A stretch of DNA of 48,139 bases. Source: Mycobacterium sp. E3251. GTDB lineage: Bacteria > Actinomycetota > Actinomycetes > Mycobacteriales > Mycobacteriaceae. Each line of letters begins with the position of its first letter. Positions within the stretch are counted from its first letter, which is position 1. The position numbers were made by a program, and so were the translations under genes. A model generated the notes under the pieces. That model was not told where the DNA came from. It saw only the letters and a program-made list of their open reading frames with translations, and made no database searches. Location: contig NZ_LZJF01000004.1 of assembly GCF_001666835.1 (NCBI RefSeq), forward strand, positions 1-48,139, in the 5' to 3' direction. Below are positions 18,937 to 29,424 of the stretch, piece by piece.

Positions 18937-19147
18937 GACGCTAAAGCCTACCGGGTGGCGCTCGATGTGCCGCAAATGGCCCGCCGCGTGCTAGGGCAAC
19001 CTTCCTCGCACTTTTTCAACATGCGTGTAACGATCAGCAATTAGATGCTCGGTGGAGAAATTCAACGTCGGCATCGAGCGATTTCTCGCAACCGTCGCTG
19101 TTTACCCTTTTGCACCTTTGCTACGTGCCAGACATTCGGACGTGGCG

Positions 19148-19834
19148 ATGATTGCTGATTTCAGCGAAGTAAAAGACGACGATGCGGTTGTTCGGGCGTT
19201 GGCGGCCGGTTCGCCGCAGCGGATGGGAACATTCCGCTTCTATTTCGACGGGCAACGCTGGGAGTGGTGTGAGCAAGTAGCACGGCTTCATGGCTACGAA
19301 CCGGGCACGGTGACGCCGACAACCGAGCTGGTGCTCGCGCACAAGCATCCCGACGATCGCAGGCAGATCGCGGCGACCCTGGATGACATCCGCCGCGACC
19401 ACGGTCCGTTCAGCACGCGACATCGGATCATCGATGTGCAGGGCAACGTCCACCACGTTGTCGTGATCGGCAACCAACTCGTCGATGCGGTGGGCGAGGT
19501 CGTTGGAACTGAAGGCTTTTACATCGACGTCACGCCCACTGACGACGTCGTTCAGGATGCCTTGACCGCCGAAGTGGAGAAGTTCAGCAAGAACCGTGCC
19601 ATCATCGAGCGGGCCAAGGGCATGTTGATGGTGATCTACGGGATCGATGAAACGACCGCTTTCGCGCTGCTGAGATGGCGATCTCAGGAGAACAACGTCA
19701 GGTTGCGACCATTGGCGCGGCGAATCGTTGCCGAGTTTCTCGCGCTTTCGCGCAGAGAGGTCCACCCGCTCCGATCCGCGTACGACGACATCGTCCTAAC
19801 CGTCCACCTGCGGATCGTCTCGCGCGACGGCTGA
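19148..19834 (+). CDS. PAS-ANTAR domain protein, probable RNA-binding antiterminator
   Basis: This 228-residue protein has a PAS fold at about residues 25-135 (RFYFDGQRWEWCEQVARLHGY, HKHPDDR, GFYIDVTP) followed by an ANTAR domain (EVEKFSKNRAIIERAKGMLM through ALLRWRSQENNVRLRPLA). ANTAR domains bind paired hairpins in mRNA leaders and prevent termination; a PAS sensor is usually thought to gate this. No kinase is adjacent. The ATG at 19148 is chosen, but a GTG at 19052 is in frame and would add 32 residues including a hydrophobic stretch; the extra region is AT-richer than the gene and probably intergenic. It converges with tpiA, four bases apart. Confidence 0.8.
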   Translation: MIADFSEVKDDDAVVRALAAGSPQRMGTFRFYFDGQRWEWCEQVARLHGYEPGTVTPTTELVLAHKHPDDRRQIAATLDDIRRDHGPFSTRHRIIDVQGNVHHVVVIGNQLVDAVGEVVGTEGFYIDVTPTDDVVQDALTAEVEKFSKNRAIIERAKGMLMVIYGIDETTAFALLRWRSQENNVRLRPLARRIVAEFLALSRREVHPLRSAYDDIVLTVHLRIVSRDG

Positions 19835-19838
19835 CGCC

Positions 19839-20624
19839 CTACGGCAGGGGCCCGCCGGCGGCGATCGCCGCCAGCGTCGCGAACTGCTCACCGTCCAGGG
19901 ACGCGCCGCCGACCAGGGCCCCGTCGATGTCGTCGCGGGCGATGAGGTCACCGATGTTCTTGGCGTTCACCGAGCCGCCGTAGAGCACCCGCATGGTGTC
20001 GGCGACCTGTGCCGAGGCGAGGGACCCCAGCGTCGCCCGGATCGCGGCGCACACCTCCTGGGCGTCGGCGGCGCTGGCCACCCGCCCGGTGCCGATGGCC
20101 CACACGGGCTCGTAGGCGATGACGACCTTGCCGATCTGCTCGGCGGACAGCCCGGCCAGCGAGCCGCGCAGCTGCTCCTCGCAGTGGGCGACGTGCGCGC
20201 CGGCCTCGCGGACGTCCAGGTGCTCGCCGATGCACACGATCGGGGTCAGCTCGTGCTTGAGGGCCGCGGCGGCCTTGGCGGCCACCAGCGCGTCGTCCTC
20301 GTTGTGGTAGGTGCGCCGTTCGGAGTGCCCGACCACGACGAAGCTGCAGCCCAGCTTGGCCAGAAAGGCCCCGCTGATGTCACCGGTGTAGGCGCCCGAG
20401 TCGTGCTGAGACAGATCCTGGCCGCCGTAGGTGAGCCGCAGCTTGTCGCCGTCGACCAGGGTCTGCACGCTGCGCAGGTCGGTGAACGGCGGCAAGACCG
20501 TGACGTCGACCTTGTCGTAGTACTTGTCCGGCAGCGCGAACGCGATCTTCTGCACCAGCGCGATCGCCTCGAAGTGATTGAGATTCATCTTCCAGTTGCC
20601 GGCGATCAGCGGCTTGCGGCTCAC
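19839..20624 (-). CDS. tpiA: Triosephosphate isomerase
   Basis: This 261-residue TIM barrel begins [14 protein letters not shown] with the active-site lysine, has VVVGHSERR with the catalytic histidine, [14 protein letters not shown] with the catalytic glutamate, and [10 protein letters not shown] for phosphate binding. It interconverts dihydroxyacetone phosphate and glyceraldehyde-3-phosphate. The GTG start at 20624 overlaps the pgk stop (GTGA). It is the last gene of gap-pgk-tpiA. Confidence 0.96.
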   Translation of the reverse strand: MSRKPLIAGNWKMNLNHFEAIALVQKIAFALPDKYYDKVDVTVLPPFTDLRSVQTLVDGDKLRLTYGGQDLSQHDSGAYTGDISGAFLAKLGCSFVVVGHSERRTYHNEDDALVAAKAAAALKHELTPIVCIGEHLDVREAGAHVAHCEEQLRGSLAGLSAEQIGKVVIAYEPVWAIGTGRVASAADAQEVCAAIRATLGSLASAQVADTMRVLYGGSVNAKNIGDLIARDDIDGALVGGASLDGEQFATLAAIAAGGPLP

Positions 20625-21859
20625 GCGTCTCCTCCACTTGGTTGCGGCCGCCCGAGAACCTCGATGCCCGGCAGCGTCTTGCCCTCAAGGTATTCCAGCG
20701 ACGCGCCACCGCCGGTGGAAATGTGCGAGAAGTCGCCCTCCGGGATGCCCAGGGCACGCACCGCGGCCGCGGAGTCACCGCCGCCCACCACACTGAACGC
20801 GCCCTTGCCGGTCGCCGCGGCGATGGCCTCAGCGACGCCCCGGGTGCCCGTGGCGAATGCCGGGAACTCGAACACGCCCATGGGGCCGTTCCAGAAGACC
20901 GTGCGGGCGTTGGACAGCAGGGCCGCGAAGCGCTTCACCGATTCCGGGCCGATGTCCAGCCCGATCATGTCGTCCGGGATGGCGTCGGCGGCCACCGTCT
21001 GCGGTGGCGAGTCGGCGGCGAACTGCTGGGCGACCACGACGTCCCTGGGCAGCCGCAGCACGTCGACGTAGGCGTCCAGCAGCCGGCGGCAGGTGTCGAC
21101 CATCTCCTCTTCCAGCAGCGACTTCCCCACCGAAAAGCCTTGTGCCGCAAGGAAGGTGAAGCACATCCCGCCGCCGATCACGATGCTGTCGGCCTTGGTC
21201 GCCAGCGACTCGATGACGCCGAGCTTGTCGGACACCTTCGACCCGCCGAGCACCACCGCGTAGGGGCGGGTGGTCGAGCTCGTCAACTGCTCCAGCACCC
21301 GGATCTCGTCGGCCACCAGCGTGCCGGCGTAGTGCGGCAGCAGCGTGGCCACGTCGTAAACCGAGGCCTGCTTGCGGTGCACCACCCCGAACCCGTCGGA
21401 GACGAAAGCCCCTCCGGGCGAGACCAATTCGGCGAGTTCGCGGGCGAGCGCGAGTCGCTCGCCGTCGTCCTTGCTGGTTTCGCGCGGATCGAAGCGGATG
21501 TTCTCCAGCAGCAGGACGTCGCCGTCCGTGAGTCCCTCGGCCCGGGCCAGCGCGTCGCCGCCGACTACATCACCGGCCAGCTGCACGTGCCGACCGAGCT
21601 GCTCACCGAGCGCCGCGGCGACCGGCGCCAGCGACAACTTCGGGTTCGGCCCGTCTTTCGGCCGCCCCAGGTGCGCGGTGACCACCACCTTGGCGCCGGC
21701 GTCGACGAGCGCCTGCAACGTCGGCACCGACGCGGTGATGCGGCCCGGGTCGGTGATGGCGCCTTCGTCGTCGAGTGGGACGTTGAGGTCGGAGCGCACC
21801 AGCACGCCCCGACCCGAAACACCCTCGGCCAGTAGGTTTTCGAGTGTAGGAACGGCCAC
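20621..21859 (-). CDS. pgk: Phosphoglycerate kinase
   Basis: This 412-residue enzyme is of normal length. The N-terminal domain has [13 protein letters not shown] and HLGRPKDGP, the hinge region has [13 protein letters not shown], and the C-terminal domain has [10 protein letters not shown] and GGGDSAAAV for nucleotide binding. It transfers phosphate from 1,3-bisphosphoglycerate to ADP in glycolysis. The GTG at 21859 gives [10 protein letters not shown]; the gap stop lies two bases before it. Longer upstream reading in the same frame overlaps gap and is a shadow. Confidence 0.95.
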   Translation of the reverse strand: MAVPTLENLLAEGVSGRGVLVRSDLNVPLDDEGAITDPGRITASVPTLQALVDAGAKVVVTAHLGRPKDGPNPKLSLAPVAAALGEQLGRHVQLAGDVVGGDALARAEGLTDGDVLLLENIRFDPRETSKDDGERLALARELAELVSPGGAFVSDGFGVVHRKQASVYDVATLLPHYAGTLVADEIRVLEQLTSSTTRPYAVVLGGSKVSDKLGVIESLATKADSIVIGGGMCFTFLAAQGFSVGKSLLEEEMVDTCRRLLDAYVDVLRLPRDVVVAQQFAADSPPQTVAADAIPDDMIGLDIGPESVKRFAALLSNARTVFWNGPMGVFEFPAFATGTRGVAEAIAAATGKGAFSVVGGGDSAAAVRALGIPEGDFSHISTGGGASLEYLEGKTLPGIEVLGRPQPSGGDA

Positions 21860-21861
21860 GG

Positions 21862-22944
<1,083 letters not shown>

Positions 22945-22997
22945 CTAGATGAGCAACATGCGCGGTTGCCGCCCCGGTTCCCGCGGACAATGTGACC

Positions 22998-24425
22998 TCA
23001 GTCGCGGCGGGTCTTCTTCAGCCACTTCAGCGCCGACTCGGCGGCGTGGTAACCGCACAGGCCATGGATGCCGGCCCCCGGCGGCGTGGACTGTGAACAC
23101 AGGTAGACGCCCGGAACGCCGGTGGCGTAGGGATCGACGGCGATGCGGGGGCGGAAGATCACCTGCAGCCCGTCGTTGGCGCCGCCGATGATGTCGCCGC
23201 CGATGAAGTTCGCGTTGTAGGCCTGCAGCTCGGCGGGCCCCTTGCTGACCGTCGCCAGGACGCGGTCGGAGAACCCGGGCGCAAACCGCTCGATCTGGCC
23301 GACGACGGCGGCGGTGGCGTCGCCGTCGTAGCCGAACGGCACGTGTGCGTACGCCCAGATCGGGTTGACGTTGCCGGCCGAGCGGGACGGGTCGCTCAGG
23401 TACTGCTGCCCGAGGAGCACAAAGGGCCGGTCGGCCATCTTCCCTTGCGCGCGTTGGCGTTCGGTGTCCGCCATCTCGGCGAAGGTGCCGCCCAGGTGCA
23501 CGGTGCCCGCCCGGGCGCAGTCGGGGTTGGCCCACGGGATGTCGCCCTCGATGGCGAAGTCGACCTTGAATGCCGACGAGCCCTCGCGGTAACGCCGATA
23601 CGACCGCCGGATCCGGCTCGGCATGGCGTCGCCGTAGATGGCGAGCGCCGCGGCCGGGCTGAGGTCGAGCATGACGATGTCGGCGTCCGGGATGTCCTTG
23701 CGACTGCTGACGGTGACCCCGGTGGCCACCGAGCCGCCGTACTCCTGCAGGGCCGCGGACAGCGCTTGGCTGATCGACCCGGATCCCCCTTGCGCGACGG
23801 GCCAGCCGTAGCGGTGCCCGCTGGCCAGGATCATCAACCCCAGGGACGCGGTGAGCGGCCGGTCCAGCCGGGTGTAGACGTGCGCGGCCGCGCCGCCGAA
23901 CAGCGCGCGCGCCTGCTCGGTGCGGAACCAGCGGGCCATGGTGGTGGCCGGCAGCAACGCCCGCGGGCCGAAACCGGCCAGGCGCAGCGGGTGCCGCGGG
24001 ATGCCAAGCACCGGCCCCATGAGATCCTCGGCCAGTTCGTCGAATCCCACCGCCAGGTCGCCTATCGCCCGCCGCCACCGGGCGCCGTCGGCCCCCATCC
24101 GGGCCACGGTTTCATCGAGCGACTGGTAGAGCACGCCGGCGGTGCCGTCGTCGAGCGGGTGCGCGCAGTCGACCTCCGGCCACTTCCACCGCAGCCCGTA
24201 GCGCGGCAGGTCGATCTCCTTCCAGAACGGCGAACCGACGCCCAGCGGGTGAAACGCCGAGCAGTGGTCGTGGATGACGCCGGCCATCGTCAGTTCGCCG
24301 GAGCGAGCTCCCCCGCCGACGGTGTCGCACGCCTCGAGCACCTGCACGTCGACGCCGTGCCGAGCGAGGTGGATCGCCGCGGCCAGGCCGTTGGGGCCGG
24401 CGCCGACCACCACCGCCCTGGTCAT
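22998..24425 (-). CDS. FAD-dependent phytoene-desaturase-like oxidoreductase (Rv1432 type)
   Basis: This 475-residue protein starts with the dinucleotide-binding motif VVVGAGPNGLAAAIHLA (residues 5-21) and ends with the FAD-binding C-terminal region YLCSQSTPPGAGIHGLCGYHAAESAL, the layout of the carotenoid desaturase/isomerase-like amine oxidase family. The substrate is unknown; there are no carotenoid genes nearby. Its ATG overlaps the stop of the DUF3556 membrane protein gene (ATGA), suggesting the two work on a common membrane lipid or isoprenoid. The upstream open frame to 24575 lies inside that gene and is a shadow. It matches Rv1432 in position and length. Confidence 0.85.
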   Translation of the reverse strand: MTRAVVVGAGPNGLAAAIHLARHGVDVQVLEACDTVGGGARSGELTMAGVIHDHCSAFHPLGVGSPFWKEIDLPRYGLRWKWPEVDCAHPLDDGTAGVLYQSLDETVARMGADGARWRRAIGDLAVGFDELAEDLMGPVLGIPRHPLRLAGFGPRALLPATTMARWFRTEQARALFGGAAAHVYTRLDRPLTASLGLMILASGHRYGWPVAQGGSGSISQALSAALQEYGGSVATGVTVSSRKDIPDADIVMLDLSPAAALAIYGDAMPSRIRRSYRRYREGSSAFKVDFAIEGDIPWANPDCARAGTVHLGGTFAEMADTERQRAQGKMADRPFVLLGQQYLSDPSRSAGNVNPIWAYAHVPFGYDGDATAAVVGQIERFAPGFSDRVLATVSKGPAELQAYNANFIGGDIIGGANDGLQVIFRPRIAVDPYATGVPGVYLCSQSTPPGAGIHGLCGYHAAESALKWLKKTRRD

Positions 24426-26191
24426 CGGGCGGTGCCCGGCGGGTGGCCGCCATTTAGCACATGCACGGGCAACTCGTCGCCGGGCTCCGGCCACGGCTGG
24501 CGTGCGAGCATGTCCTCGACGTTGACATAGCCTTCCTCGATCAGTCCAGCCTTGGCGTCGAAGATGCGGTACCACTGCTTCTGGACGTGGATGGGCTGTC
24601 CCTCGAGGACGATCACCCGTACGTCACCGTCCTCGAAATGGCAACGGCGCTGCACGGCTTCGAGCAGCTGCTCGTTGTGCAGATGGCCCTCTCCGAAGTT
24701 CCAGCCGACGAGCGGCCCGGCGACGATTTCGCCCTCGCGGATCTTGTAATTGGCTTCGTCGGCCTCTCCCCCCAGGGCGCGAGGCACGAGGGCGTTGAGC
24801 GCGCGGCCGTGCAGGTGCATGGCCCGGAAGGCGGCGGTCTTGTCCGCCATGATCTCCGCGGTCTCGGGGTCGTAAAGCCGGGCCAGCTGGTTGACGACGA
24901 GGGCGGAGCTCTTGACGATCTCGGCGTCGATCTTTTCCTCCGCGCCGGCGCGGAAGCACCACACGCTGGACGCCCAGTTGCCGGCGTAGTACCTCATCGC
25001 GGGGAGGAACGAAATCTTCTCGGGGAACATGTTTCCCGCGATCACGAATGCCGCCGCGGCGGCGACGAGGGCCCACAGCAGCGGCGAACGCAGGTCGGTG
25101 GCCTGGATCGAGGCGTAGTGCCCGAACAGATAGAACAGCGAGAAGATGAAGAAGACGTTCCACTCCAACGGAACTCCCATCGGGAGGTTGGAAATGATGT
25201 TGAGGTGGAAGATCACCATGAATCCGATCAGGAACCACCGCCACGGGTGATCGCCGGCGAAGAAGACCAGCACCGTCGGAACCACGAATTCGGCTGTGGT
25301 GCCGCCGACGTGGGCCATCATCTTCGGCAACCAGGTGGGACGCAGATCGTTGATGTGGTCGCGGTACAGCATGTGCTTGATCGGTGTGAACACTTTGGGC
25401 CGCAGCAGCGCGTTATTGCTCGTCATCACCGACACCACATACGGGAAGTGGTGGTTGAGCTTGGATGTTGCAGCGCCCCACCACAACAACAGCATGATGA
25501 GCTTGTATGCGGCGATCTGATCGGTGAACGGGAAGAAGAACACGAACAGCTTGAGCCAGTAGTGCTCGCCGCGCGCGGCCAGGAAAATGGTCTTGTCGCG
25601 CAGGCCCAGTACCGCCAGCGCGACGATCGTCGGGATGACGCGGACGGGATCGATCAGGCCGACGTCGCCGGCCGCGGTGACCGGCCCGCCGTGGCCGGGC
25701 GACAGCAGCGCCCACACCCCGCCGGCCAAAACGATTGCGTACAGTGCGACGTCGACGACGGTGCGGCTGTCACCGGCGGTGAACGGCACCTTTCCCGGCC
25801 ACGCCGGCAGCCGAATCGTGTTGGGCCGCAGCCAGTACAAGATTCCGCCGATGGGCGGCATGAACCGTCCGGTCAGCGGGCCCGACCCACAACCCAGGCC
25901 GGTCACCTCGAACAGCAGCGTGAAGACGATGACCTTCTGGTAGACGATCGGCTGCGTCCACCAGTCGCCGATGCGGCCGAGCCCGCCGAGGCCCGGGGTC
26001 AGCGAGATGATCGCGGCGGGAACGGCGATGTACAGGGCGATCTTGATCAGGTACAGCAGATAGACGGCATACGGTGTTCCGAAGCCCTGTTCCGCCCAGT
26101 GCCGCGTCACGACCTGCAGCCGGGTGGCCCGGGGCAGAGTCGGCCAGGTCTTGCGATCGACGTCGGGAAGGTCCGGGGTCATGAATCCCAT
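24422..26191 (-). CDS. DUF3556-type membrane protein (Rv1431 type)
   Basis: This 589-residue protein has about eight to ten hydrophobic segments between residues 35 and 420, a conserved loop with DQIAAYKLIMLLLWWGAATSK-like sequence and WNVFFIFSLFYLFGHYA, and a soluble C-terminal region of about 150 residues (HNEQLLEAVQRRCHFEDGDV to the end). Function is unknown. The arrangement recalls membrane-bound lipid-modifying or vitamin-K-carboxylase-like proteins, but no catalytic motif could be assigned. The ATG at 26191 has GAGG six bases upstream and gives the 589 residues I recall for Rv1431; an in-frame start at 26314 is not supported. It is coupled to the FAD oxidoreductase by a 4-bp overlap. 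Confidence 0.8.
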   Translation of the reverse strand: MGFMTPDLPDVDRKTWPTLPRATRLQVVTRHWAEQGFGTPYAVYLLYLIKIALYIAVPAAIISLTPGLGGLGRIGDWWTQPIVYQKVIVFTLLFEVTGLGCGSGPLTGRFMPPIGGILYWLRPNTIRLPAWPGKVPFTAGDSRTVVDVALYAIVLAGGVWALLSPGHGGPVTAAGDVGLIDPVRVIPTIVALAVLGLRDKTIFLAARGEHYWLKLFVFFFPFTDQIAAYKLIMLLLWWGAATSKLNHHFPYVVSVMTSNNALLRPKVFTPIKHMLYRDHINDLRPTWLPKMMAHVGGTTAEFVVPTVLVFFAGDHPWRWFLIGFMVIFHLNIISNLPMGVPLEWNVFFIFSLFYLFGHYASIQATDLRSPLLWALVAAAAAFVIAGNMFPEKISFLPAMRYYAGNWASSVWCFRAGAEEKIDAEIVKSSALVVNQLARLYDPETAEIMADKTAAFRAMHLHGRALNALVPRALGGEADEANYKIREGEIVAGPLVGWNFGEGHLHNEQLLEAVQRRCHFEDGDVRVIVLEGQPIHVQKQWYRIFDAKAGLIEEGYVNVEDMLARQPWPEPGDELPVHVLNGGHPPGTAR

Positions 26192-26332
26192 GGGCGGCCT
26201 CGTTCGGTGTCGGAAGAAACCAGCTGGTCCGTCAAATGTATCGGCACCGCCAAGCGGGTGTGGCCGAATCGGCGCGCCCAACCCTGCGCCGGTCGCCCCA
26301 GCGACGAAAACCAATGCGCCGTAGGCGAATAG

Positions 26333-26800
26333 CTACCGGACCGCGGACCGGGGCCGCGGGGAAAGGGCGGGTGGCTCGGCGGGTACCCGGCGGGCGAATC
26401 GGCGGCGCAACTTCTCGAGCATGCCGTCGAGATTGTCCCGGTCCTGTTCCTCGATGCGCGCCATGCGGCGAAGGCTGCAGACGGCGTCGACGTCGCCGCT
26501 GGCCTGCGCGGCGACGATCGCCTTCTGGTAGTCGTCGAGCCGCTGTTCGATGAGCCTGCGGTTCTGCGAGAGCAGCCGCACGAAGTAGTCGGCCTGGCGG
26601 TGGTCCGCCGCGTCCGGGTTGGCCGGATCGACGTCACCGGCCGGGCGGCCCGTGGTCGGTGCGGACGGCGACGGGCCCTGACCGCGATGGGCCGGTTCGG
26701 TGCGAACGACCCCGACGTGGGGCCGCCGGGCGCGGGGGGCACTTCTGCGCGCGGCGCCCGAGCGGGCGTTGCGCTCGGGGGACAAACCGGCAACGTCCAT
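26333..26800 (-). CDS. Hypothetical protein with Pro/Arg-rich N-terminus and helical C-terminus
   Basis: This 155-residue gene is not recognised. The first half is low-complexity, rich in Arg, Pro, Ala and Ser (RSAPRARRPHVG, SAPTTGRPAG). The second half is a convincing helical segment, from DYFVRLLSQNRRLIEQRL through RMARIEEQDRDNLDGMLEKLRRRF, which looks like a helical hairpin. The ATG at 26800 has GGGA a few bases upstream; longer in-frame versions read through the divergent promoter region. It lies between the DUF3556 gene and the acyltransferase gene, where M. tuberculosis has Rv1429 and a PE gene as I recall. The frame choice rests on the C-terminal half. Confidence 0.55.
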   Translation of the reverse strand: MDVAGLSPERNARSGAARRSAPRARRPHVGVVRTEPAHRGQGPSPSAPTTGRPAGDVDPANPDAADHRQADYFVRLLSQNRRLIEQRLDDYQKAIVAAQASGDVDAVCSLRRMARIEEQDRDNLDGMLEKLRRRFARRVPAEPPALSPRPRSAVR

Positions 26801-26922
26801 CGGGGTCCCGTTTCTCGAGATTTCACTGAGTGCGTCGTAACAATAGCGGCAGGGCCGGGCCGGCACCATATCGCGGAAGAGGAAAGAGATAAACACCATG
26901 ACCGCCGCCGCGCCCCGGTCGC

Positions 26923-26928
26923 TACCAT
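26923..26928 (+). promoter_or_regulatory. Candidate -10 box (TACCAT) of the acyltransferase-fadD12-lipO operon
   Basis: TACCAT matches TANNNT and lies about 65 bases before the GTG of the acyltransferase gene, which has its own AAGGGAGG ribosome site. The transcript would carry a short leader. The -35 region is not distinctive. Confidence 0.3.
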
Positions 26929-26991
26929 CGAGGAATTCGACGCGGCTCCTCATACCTAGGGCGGCCTCGCGGGAGCGTCTAAGGGAGGAAC

Positions 26992-27801
26992 GTGACCGAT
27001 AACGATCACTCCGATGTCGGCGACATCGGCAAATTCGACCCCGTCTTGACCCAGCGCCTGATGAGCGTGATGCGCCCGGCCATGAAGACATACTTCCGGT
27101 CGGAGGTGCACGGCCTGGATTCGTTCCCGCCCGGCGGGGCGCTCGTCGTGGGCAACCACTCCGGCGGCATGTTCCCGATGGACGTCCCCATCTTCAGCGT
27201 CCACTTCTACGAGAAATTCGGCTACGACCGGCCGATCTACACGCTGAGCCACGACATCCTCATGGCCGGCCCCACCGGCGAGCTCTTCCGCCGTACCGGA
27301 TACATCCGGGCCAACCGGGAGAACGCGGCCAAGGCCCTGCGGTCCGGCGGGGTGGTCATCGTCTTCCCCGGCGGTGACTACGACGCGTACCGGCCCACGC
27401 TCTCGGAGAACGTCATCGACTTCGATGGCCGCAAGGGATACGTCAGGACGGCGATCGAGTCCGGCGTCCCCATCGTGCCCGCGGTGTCCATCGGCGGACA
27501 GGAGACGCAGCTCTACCTGTCGCGCGGCACCTGGCTGGCCGAGCGCTTGGGGGTGAAGCGCTTGCTGCGCAGCGCGATCCTGCCGTTGTCGTTCGGCTTC
27601 CCCTTCGGCTTCAGTGCGGTGATCCCGCCCAATCTGCCGCTGCCCACCAAGATCGTCACGCAGGTGCTGAAGCCGATCGATATCACCGCGCAATTCGGTG
27701 ACGACCCGGACGTCGACGAGGTCGACGAGCACGTGCGGTCGGTGATGCAGCAGGCCCTCAAGGACCTGGCCGCCAAGCGACGCTTCCCGATCCTGGGCTG
27801 A
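26992..27801 (+). CDS. Lysophospholipid/glycerolipid acyltransferase family protein (Rv1428c type)
   Basis: This 269-residue protein of the PlsC/DGAT2-like acyltransferase fold has the catalytic histidine in VVGNHSGGMFPMD, the downstream FPGGDYDAYRP motif typical of the diacylglycerol-acyltransferase-like branch, and GVPIVPAVSIGGQE. It likely transfers an acyl chain to a glycerolipid or alcohol acceptor at the membrane; the acceptor is unknown. The GTG start follows a strong AAGGGAGG site. It is followed three bases later by fadD12 and then lipO, so an acyl activator, an acyltransferase and a lipase/esterase are made together, which suggests remodelling or uptake of a lipid. Confidence 0.83.
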   Translation: MTDNDHSDVGDIGKFDPVLTQRLMSVMRPAMKTYFRSEVHGLDSFPPGGALVVGNHSGGMFPMDVPIFSVHFYEKFGYDRPIYTLSHDILMAGPTGELFRRTGYIRANRENAAKALRSGGVVIVFPGGDYDAYRPTLSENVIDFDGRKGYVRTAIESGVPIVPAVSIGGQETQLYLSRGTWLAERLGVKRLLRSAILPLSFGFPFGFSAVIPPNLPLPTKIVTQVLKPIDITAQFGDDPDVDEVDEHVRSVMQQALKDLAAKRRFPILG

Positions 27802-27804
27802 GCC

Positions 27805-29424
27805 GTGGCCTCTCCGATCAATCAAGCCCTCGGGCTCATCACCACCCTGCGGCGCGCCGGCATGATTGCGCCGATGCGGCCCGACCGCTACCTGAAGATC
27901 GCCGCCGCCATGCGCCGCGAGGGCATGGGGATGACCGTGGGCTTCGCCAGCGCGGCGCAACGCTGCCCGGACCGGCCGGGCCTGGTCGACGAGCTCGGCA
28001 CGCTGACCTGGCGCCAGCTCGACGAGCGGATCAACGCGCTCGCCGCGGCGCTGCAGGCTTTGCCCTCGGGCCAGCCCAAGGTCGTCGGGATCATGTGCCG
28101 CAACCACCGCGGCTTCGTCGAGGCGGTGGTGGCGACCAACCGGATCGGCTCCGACGTCGTGCTGCTCAACACGTCATTCGCCGGGCCCGCGCTCGCCGAG
28201 GTGGTCAACCGCGAAGGCGTCGACGCCGTCATCTACGACGAGGAGTTCACCGACACGGTGGACCGTGCGCTGGCCGACAAACCGGACGCCACCCGCATCG
28301 TGGCCTGGACCGACGGGCAGCACGAGCTGACGGTCGAAAAGCTCATCACCGAGCACACCGGCCGGCAACCCGAGCGCACCGGACGCAAGGGCAGGATGAT
28401 CCTGCTGACCTCCGGCACCACCGGAACTCCCAAGGGCGCCAATCAAACCGGCGGCAACGCCGGCATCGGCACGCTCAAGGCCATCCTGGACCGCACGCCG
28501 TGGCGGGCCGAGGAGACGGTGGTGGTCGTGGCGCCGATGTTCCACGCGTGGGGCTTTTCGCAGTTGATCTTCGCGGCGTCGATGGCGTGCACCGTGGTCA
28601 CCCGGCGCAAGTTCGACCCGGAGGCGACGCTGGACCTCATCGACCGGCACCAGGCGACCGGCCTGGCAGTGGTGCCGGTGATGTTCGACCGCATCATGGA
28701 GTTGCCGCCCGAGGTGCGAAAGCGGTACAGCTGCAAGTCATTGCGATTCGCGGCGGCATCGGGCTCGCGGATGCGGCCCGACGTCGTGACCGCGTTCATG
28801 GACGAGTTCGGCGACGTGATCTACAACAACTACAACGCCACCGAGGCCGGCATGATCGCCACGGCCACTCCGCAGGACCTGCGCGCCGCACCCGACACCG
28901 CGGGCCGCCCGGCGGGCGGGACCGAAATCCGAATTCTGGACAGCGATTTCAACGAGCTGCCCACCGGCGATGTCGGCACCATCTACGTCCGCAACGACAC
29001 CCAGTTCGAGGGGTACACCTCGGGCACGACCAAGGATTTTCACGCGGGGTTCATGTCGTCGGGCGACGTCGGCTACCTCGACGAGGCCGGCCGGTTGTTC
29101 GTGGTCGGCCGCGACGACGAGATGATCGTCTCCGGCGGCGAGAACGTCTATCCGATCGAGGTGGAGAAGACGCTGGCGGCGCACCCCGACGTGGCCGAGG
29201 CCGCGGTCATCGGCGTCGACGACGAGCAGTACGGCCAGCGCCTGGCGGCATTCGTGGTTTTGAACGCGGGCGCCGAGGCCACGCCCGAGACGCTCAAACA
29301 GCATGTCCGGGAAAACCTGGCCAACTACAAAGTGCCCCGCGAGATCGCCGTCCTCGACGAACTCCCGCGCGGCAGCACCGGCAAGATCCAACGCAACGAA
29401 CTGCAAGCTCGGGTCAACGGCTGA
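27805..29424 (+). CDS. fadD12: FadD12, long-chain acyl-CoA synthetase/AMP ligase
   Basis: This 539-residue AMP-forming enzyme has the P-loop LLTSGTTGTPKGA (about residues 199-211), the motif YNNYNATEAG, the hinge GYLDEAGRLFVVGRDDEMI, SGGENVYPIEVE, and the C-terminal lysine motif STGKIQRNEL that completes adenylation. It activates a fatty acid with ATP and probably loads it onto CoA. The GTG at 27805 lies four bases after the acyltransferase stop; the TGA at the end overlaps the lipO ATG (TGATG). The assignment to fadD12 follows synteny with Rv1427c; the specific acyl substrate is not known. Confidence 0.9.
   Translation: MASPINQALGLITTLRRAGMIAPMRPDRYLKIAAAMRREGMGMTVGFASAAQRCPDRPGLVDELGTLTWRQLDERINALAAALQALPSGQPKVVGIMCRNHRGFVEAVVATNRIGSDVVLLNTSFAGPALAEVVNREGVDAVIYDEEFTDTVDRALADKPDATRIVAWTDGQHELTVEKLITEHTGRQPERTGRKGRMILLTSGTTGTPKGANQTGGNAGIGTLKAILDRTPWRAEETVVVVAPMFHAWGFSQLIFAASMACTVVTRRKFDPEATLDLIDRHQATGLAVVPVMFDRIMELPPEVRKRYSCKSLRFAAASGSRMRPDVVTAFMDEFGDVIYNNYNATEAGMIATATPQDLRAAPDTAGRPAGGTEIRILDSDFNELPTGDVGTIYVRNDTQFEGYTSGTTKDFHAGFMSSGDVGYLDEAGRLFVVGRDDEMIVSGGENVYPIEVEKTLAAHPDVAEAAVIGVDDEQYGQRLAAFVVLNAGAEATPETLKQHVRENLANYKVPREIAVLDELPRGSTGKIQRNELQARVNG

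Noticed and set aside
24461..26332. A 623-codon open frame opposite the DUF3556 gene
   Set aside because: Composition is typical of an antisense frame (many Asp, Glu, His, Gln), and the minus-strand gene has coherent membrane helices and a ribosome site.
26898..27002. A 34-codon frame with a purine-rich upstream region, overlapping the acyltransferase start
   Set aside because: It starts upstream of the best -10 box for the operon, has no conserved-looking sequence, and would overlap the GTG start of a well-supported gene.
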